Assembly (NCBI GenBank): GCA_000431835.1
Contig: HF987904.1
Coordinates: forward strand, 1 to 27,450
Direction of reading: 5' to 3'
DNA: 27,450 nt
DNA from: Succinatimonas sp. CAG:777
Lineage (GTDB): Bacteria > Pseudomonadota > Gammaproteobacteria > Enterobacterales > Succinivibrionaceae
The notes under the pieces are model-generated. The model saw nothing but the letters and a program-made list of their open reading frames with translations, made no database searches and was not told the DNA's origin. Shown piece after piece: positions 24,047 to 27,450 of this stretch. A program made the position numbers and the translations under genes. How positions within the stretch are numbered: the stretch's first letter is position 1; each line of letters starts with the position of its first letter.

Positions 24047-24400
24047 AGTTGGCTCTTATGTTGTCTTGCTTTTATTATTTTTAACACATCACTTTAAATT
24101 CAGTCTATTACTGAATATCTACAATAGAATACGATTTATATGCCTTTTCTATAAAGAAAATATAGCTAAAAATTTAAAGAAAAAACATGCTAATAATCGC
24201 ATTTCGTAAATTTTTACGAAATTTACGTAAATTAACGATAATTGCAAATTATTGCAAAAAAAATTTTCATTCTAGGTATTTGAAATATCTAAAAATTAGT
24301 AAATATGTAAGCTATATCAAACATTCTCTTTATTAATATATGTAGAATTATTTTCAATATTTCTATTAATACAACTACAGCAATCTTATCGGGGTTACCC
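24047..24400. other. AT-rich divergent intergenic region
   Basis: About 350 bases without a credible gene lie between the minus-strand DUF285 gene and the plus-strand lipoprotein operon. The overlapping palindromes at 24201-24232 are the only marked structure. A TAGAAT at 24344-24349 could be a -10 box for the operon, but no good -35 accompanies it. Confidence 0.5.
24201..24232. promoter_or_regulatory. overlapping TTTACG palindromes
   Basis: ATTTCGTAAA (24201-24210) and TTTACGAAAT (24213-24222) form a 10-bp perfect inverted repeat with a TT spacer. A second perfect palindrome, ATTTACGTAAAT (24221-24232), overlaps its end. The site lies in the divergent gap between the DUF285 gene and the lipoprotein operon, so it may control one or both. 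Confidence 0.5.
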
Positions 24401-24835
24401 ATGTTTTCCAGACTGATTTCATATCTGTCTATAGCTTTATGCTCTTTTTATCTTACGGCTTGTTCTGGTCCAGAGACCGCTCAAGATGTATCTGTTGCAT
24501 TTGTAAAATCTGCATATTCTGCCGATGTAAAGAAAACTTTAGATTGCATCGATTTTTCTTCAGCTGATAAAGAGGATATCGAAGATCTTGAATCTAAGAA
24601 ACTTGTTGAAGGAAAGTTATCTCAAGTACTTCCTGAGAAACAGAAAGAAATTGAGAAAGAAGCTGGTGGCATTAAGAAAATTCAGGCTGTTGAAGCAGTA
24701 TTTAATAAAGATATGACTCAAGCTGAAATTAAGGTTGAGGTTGTATTCAACGGCAGATTAAAAGGAAAGACTTCTACTATTGAGCCTGTACGCCTAGTTA
24801 AGACCAAGCAGGGCTGGAAAGTACAAATAAAATAA
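24401..24835 (+). CDS. DUF4878-like lipoprotein (first copy)
   Basis: A 144-residue envelope lipoprotein. The signal peptide ends at LTAC (Cys21 as lipid anchor). The mature part begins SGPETAQDVSVAFVKSAYSADVKKTLDCI and ends VVFNGRLKGKTSTIEPVRLV followed by GWKVQIK. This is the NTF2-like alpha/beta layout that I recall for DUF4878 lipoproteins (PEDVAxxFxxAxYxxD near the start; LVKxxGxWKV at the end). No catalytic residue set is visible, and the function is unknown. GGGG stands 7 nt before the ATG. The next gene follows 27 nt after the stop and is a clear paralogue. Confidence 0.82.
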   Translation: MFSRLISYLSIALCSFYLTACSGPETAQDVSVAFVKSAYSADVKKTLDCIDFSSADKEDIEDLESKKLVEGKLSQVLPEKQKEIEKEAGGIKKIQAVEAVFNKDMTQAEIKVEVVFNGRLKGKTSTIEPVRLVKTKQGWKVQIK

Positions 24836-24862
24836 CGATTAGCAAATTTGGAGATAAAAATA

Positions 24863-25279
24863 ATGACAGACTTTAAATCACTTTTAGCAATTATCGCTTG
24901 TTCTATTATGTTGTTTGCTTGTGGCGGTGCTAAGGCTCCTGAGGATGTAGCTACAGAATTTATCACTAACATCTATAACGCTAAGACTGATGATGCAGTT
25001 GCAATGCTTTATCTTGATGAAGAAAAAGAAGCTGATGAAAAAGACATGATGACTAAAAAGTTCAATGGCATGTTACCTCAGCAAAAGAAAGTTATTGATG
25101 AGCAGGCTGGCGGTGTAAAGGATATTAAAGCGTCTGAAGCTAAACTAAATGATAAGAAAGATAAAGCTACAGTTGAGGTTACTGTAACCTTTAATAAAGA
25201 GTTCAATGGCAAGTCTTCAAAAGTTGAAACCGTTAACTTAAAGAAAGTAAAAGATACCTGGAAGGTATCAATCCTTTAA
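24863..25279 (+). CDS. DUF4878-like lipoprotein (second copy)
   Basis: A 138-residue paralogue of the preceding product. A short signal peptide ends at LFAC (lipobox Cys at about residue 20), then GGAKAPEDVATEFITNIYNA, a charged middle (EEKEADEKDMMTKKFNGMLPQ), the shared block EQAGGVKDIKASEAKLNDK, and the end VETVNLKKVKDTWKVSIL. The ATG at 24863 is chosen because GGAG lies 9 nt upstream; a TTG at 24848 overlaps that ribosome site. The shared segments LPQQKKVIDEQAGGVKDI here and LPEKQKEIEKEAGGIKKI in the first copy show tandem duplication. Role unknown. The gene for a papain-like protein follows after 29 nt. Confidence 0.83.
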   Translation: MTDFKSLLAIIACSIMLFACGGAKAPEDVATEFITNIYNAKTDDAVAMLYLDEEKEADEKDMMTKKFNGMLPQQKKVIDEQAGGVKDIKASEAKLNDKKDKATVEVTVTFNKEFNGKSSKVETVNLKKVKDTWKVSIL

Positions 25280-25308
25280 ATTTAGATCTTCAAATTTAGG
25301 TTATTTTC

Positions 25309-26019
25309 TTGAAGTTATCTAAAAAGATAGGCATAAGCGCAGTTATCCTAATAATTGCGCTTTTGTTTTCTTTTCTCATGCTCTCCACTACCATCTTCAA
25401 AGACTCTGACTTTGTAAGACGTTACCCTGTTTTTAATCTCCAAAACATAAATAAAGTAAAAGCAAATAACTTTGATATTAGTGCTGTTAAAGACAAAGTA
25501 AAGTTAGGAGATCTGGTCCTACGTGAAGGTACAGCCACAGACAGCAACGTCATTATGATGTTAAGCGCATCTGACTACTCTCATATTGGCATTATAACAG
25601 CAGTTCTACCTGAGATTATTGTCACTCACGCCACCACAGATGATGATCCAGAGCATCCAGACCAGGTCATCAAAACTCCTCTTTATGAATTCTGGAATTC
25701 AAAGAATGCTGCTGCCGGTATGCTGTTAAGACTTAACTTTATAAATGAGGATAATGTAAAAACAGTAATAGACAGTGTTAACAGTAAGTTAGGTCAGAGT
25801 TTTATCTTAACTTATAAAGGAAACAGTCAGGAACGCCCTATGTATTGCTCTATCTTAATTTACAGTGCGTTAAAAGAAGTGAATCAGGAGTTCTCTTTAA
25901 AATGGCAGTTTGTGGATATTCCTTTAGTTAGAGGAGATTACCTGTTTCCACAAGCTTTTATTGAAAGTAAAGACAGTAAGGTAATCTACAGTTTCTCTAA
26001 AAAAGAGTCCTCAAGATAG
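25309..26019 (+). CDS. membrane-anchored YiiX/YaeF-like (C92) permuted papain-fold protein
   Basis: A 236-residue protein. An N-terminal hydrophobic segment (about 8-29) without a clear cleavage site probably anchors it in the inner membrane, with the rest periplasmic. The order of catalytic motifs is that of the permuted NlpC/P60 (YiiX/YaeF) family: GDLVLREG (67-74), YSHIGII with candidate catalytic His92, then PMYCSILIYSALK with candidate nucleophile Cys180. In ordinary NlpC/P60 enzymes Cys precedes His; here His comes first. Related proteins are predicted amidases or lipid-active hydrolases; the substrate is unknown. The frame begins with TTG at 25309, preceded by TTAGG; no ATG lies upstream of the hydrophobic segment. 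It is probably cotranscribed with the two lipoprotein genes. Confidence 0.83.
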   Translation: MKLSKKIGISAVILIIALLFSFLMLSTTIFKDSDFVRRYPVFNLQNINKVKANNFDISAVKDKVKLGDLVLREGTATDSNVIMMLSASDYSHIGIITAVLPEIIVTHATTDDDPEHPDQVIKTPLYEFWNSKNAAAGMLLRLNFINEDNVKTVIDSVNSKLGQSFILTYKGNSQERPMYCSILIYSALKEVNQEFSLKWQFVDIPLVRGDYLFPQAFIESKDSKVIYSFSKKESSR

Positions 26020-26028
26020 TATCTTGAG
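26010..26028 (+). terminator. hairpin at the end of the C92 gene
   Basis: CTCAAGA (26010-26016) and TCTTGAG (26022-26028) form a perfect 7-bp stem that overlaps the stop codon. No T run follows directly, so it is a weak terminator candidate. The convergent gap to 26078 holds only AT-rich sequence. Confidence 0.4.
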
Positions 26029-26078
26029 AACTGCTTTCACACAGTATAAAAGCTACACTGTTTAGTAGTTTTTAGTAA

Positions 26079-27068
26079 TTACTTACTGATTTTATCAATT
26101 AACTCTAACTCTTCAGCACTAAAGTTAAGATTCTCTAATGCCTTGATGTTGTCTAGAATTTGTTCAGCCTTTGAAGCACCGATTAACACACTGGTTACAA
26201 CATCCTGAGCTAATAACCAGGATAGAGACATCTCAGCTAAAGTCTGACCTCTTTGTAATGCAAGATCATTTAATTTTCTAATCTTGGCAATTACAGTTTC
26301 ATTGAGATCGCTTTCTTTTAAGAAACGGCCGTCTGTTTTTACTCTACTATCCTCAGGAATTCCATTTAAGTAACGAGATGTTAATCTACCCTGAGCTAGT
26401 GGGCTGAAGGTAATTAAACCTTTTTGAGTTTCTTTTACAGCTTCTTTTAAGCCATTATTCTCAATGGTTCTATCAAAGATAGAGTAGCAATTCTGATTGA
26501 TTACAAAAGGAACGTGTAGTTCTTCTAAAATGGCACTGGCTTGTTTTAGTGTCTCGCCATTGTAGTTTGATAAACCTACATATAAAGCTTTACCACTAGA
26601 TACAGCAGTAGCTAGTGCGCCCATGGTCTCTTCTAGAGGAGTTTCAGGATCCATTCTGTGGTGATAGAAGATATCCACATACTCAAGTCCCATTCTCTTT
26701 AAACTCTGATCTAAACTTGCTAGCAGATACTTTCTTGACCCCCAGTCACCATAAGGACCATCCCACATGGTATAGCCTGCTTTTGTTGAAATGATGAGCT
26801 CATCGCGGTACTGACCTAAATCGTCTTTTAAGATCTTTTTAAAGTTCTCTTCAGCAGCTCCTGGACGAGGTCCATAGTTATTAGCTAAATCAAAATGAGT
26901 AATACCATTGTCAAAAGCTGTAGTACACAGCTTTCGCATATTCTCATAAACAGTAGTATCGCCAAAGTTATGCCAAAGACCTAATGATAAAGCTGGTAAC
27001 TTTAAACCGCTCTTACCACAACGGCGGTATTCCATTGATTTATAGCGTAAAGATGAAGCTTGATACAT
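26079..27068 (-). CDS. gpr: aldo/keto reductase (YghZ/Gpr type)
   Basis: A cytoplasmic NADPH-dependent reductase of 329 residues, very similar to E. coli YghZ (L-glyceraldehyde 3-phosphate reductase). Shared segments include YRRCGKSGLKLPALSLGLWH, ITHFDLANNYGP, RDELIISTKAGY, GSRKYLLASLDQSLKRMGLE, YVDIFYHHR, FSPLAQGRLTSRYLNGIP and SVLIGASKAEQ. The catalytic tetrad is visible as Asp (FDLANNYG), Tyr (NNYG), Lys (STKAG) and His (FYHHR). The E. coli enzyme detoxifies L-glyceraldehyde 3-phosphate and methylglyoxal; the same role is probable here. AAGGAG precedes the ATG by about 6 nt. The gene is monocistronic as far as the window shows. Confidence 0.93.
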   Translation of the reverse strand: MYQASSLRYKSMEYRRCGKSGLKLPALSLGLWHNFGDTTVYENMRKLCTTAFDNGITHFDLANNYGPRPGAAEENFKKILKDDLGQYRDELIISTKAGYTMWDGPYGDWGSRKYLLASLDQSLKRMGLEYVDIFYHHRMDPETPLEETMGALATAVSSGKALYVGLSNYNGETLKQASAILEELHVPFVINQNCYSIFDRTIENNGLKEAVKETQKGLITFSPLAQGRLTSRYLNGIPEDSRVKTDGRFLKESDLNETVIAKIRKLNDLALQRGQTLAEMSLSWLLAQDVVTSVLIGASKAEQILDNIKALENLNFSAEELELIDKISK

Positions 27069-27112
27069 AAATATCTCCTTATTCTTATAAGCTTAATTAT
27101 AAATAGATGAGG

Positions 27113-27430
27113 TTAAAAAAAAAAGGAGATATAAAGAGTTTTACAGTCAGAGTTTTTATAGGATCTTAAGTACATCTTTATCTTAGGTAGAGACAAGTTG
27201 TTATTTATAAGCCTTTTCATATAAATCTCATCGTCCATGGGATTGTTAGAGTTAGCAGAGCATTCTTCAAAGCCGTATTTATGATACAGGCTAATAGCAG
27301 CTTTTAAGGAGGGGGGGAGGTAATGGTATCAAAACCATTCTTTATAATCTGAATTTCTTGCTCGTTCAATGACTGCTAAAACAAGCTCTAGCGGAGTGTA
27401 AACTATCCCAAATTTTACCAACTAGTATAC
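27113..27430 (-). pseudogene. broken GNAT acetyltransferase, C-terminal part
   Basis: On the minus strand one frame gives LKAAISLYHKYGFEECSANS followed by NNPMDDEIYMKRLI, the standard GNAT C-terminal helix and LYxKYGF motif, and then runs to a TAA at 27113-27115. Upstream, the same frame gives ELVLAVIERARNSDYKEWF and then a TGA. The expected continuation (like MVLDT) lies in another frame across GGTTTTGATACC, and a C7 tract (G7 on the plus strand at 27311-27317) precedes LKAAIS. A further stop lies near 27408. At least one frameshift and one nonsense change are therefore present, so the gene is decayed, unless sequencing errors or slippage at the C tract explain part of it. Confidence 0.75.
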
Positions 27431-27450
27431 ACAATAAAGACAAAATCCCT

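Noticed and set aside
27115..27124. A10 tract as the terminator of the broken GNAT gene
   Set aside because: No stable GC-rich hairpin precedes the T10 run on the minus strand; the tract is simply part of the degraded end.
1..27450. CRISPR array, retron, toxin-antitoxin pair or intact mobile element
   Set aside because: No regularly spaced repeats, reverse transcriptase, transposase or small paired genes were found on either strand.

Overview
The window comes from an AT-rich bacterial chromosome. The layout suggests an anaerobic gut gammaproteobacterium, and my best guess is the Succinivibrionaceae. Supporting points are a CCA-encoding tRNA-Leu(GAG), a gammaproteobacterial rpsO-pnp pair, an Slt-type lytic transglycosylase, an E. 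coli YghZ-like aldo/keto reductase, and accessory families common in gut anaerobes (tandem sodium symporters, DUF285 and Sel1 repeats, DUF4867). The family-level assignment is inference from gene content; no 16S or other typing marker is present.

Layout. 1-735: decayed edge of a genomic island, with a broken P4-type integrase reading away from the 3' end of tRNA-Leu and a cluster of GTCACTC repeats. 736-3263: tRNA-Leu and slt. 3267-7561: three consecutive neurotransmitter:sodium symporter (NSS) paralogues. 7571-10221: pnp and rpsO with their terminators. 10422-17927: a sugar locus on the minus strand, transcribed as chvE (binding protein), mmsA (ATPase), mmsB (permease), then a xylulokinase fused to a DUF4867 domain, then a LacI-type regulator. 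17928-18464: long AT-rich regulatory gap. 18465-19988: Cys-rich Sel1-repeat lipoprotein. 20200-21396: MFS transporter on the plus strand. 21679-24046: GNAT acetyltransferase, TetR regulator with a clear operator, and a DUF285-repeat protein ending in a SHOCT domain. 24401-26019 (plus): two paralogous DUF4878-like lipoproteins and a membrane-anchored permuted papain-like (C92) protein. 26079-27068: aldo/keto reductase. 27113-27430: broken GNAT gene.

How the genes work together. ChvE-MmsA-MmsB would import an aldose. The kinase-DUF4867 fusion would act on it, or on the ketose derived from it, and the LacI-type protein would sense the sugar. A 14-bp perfect palindrome with a central CG sits just downstream of a perfect TATAAT before chvE and is the best operator candidate. 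A hairpin between chvE and mmsA would allow more binding protein than membrane components. No sugar isomerase lies in the window, so the pathway must be completed elsewhere.

The most unusual items are the XylB-DUF4867 fusion, the DUF285-SHOCT protein, the lipoprotein/papain-like operon, and the third NSS gene, whose start codon lies only 9 nt beyond the pnp terminator. No CRISPR array, intact prophage or insertion sequence was seen.
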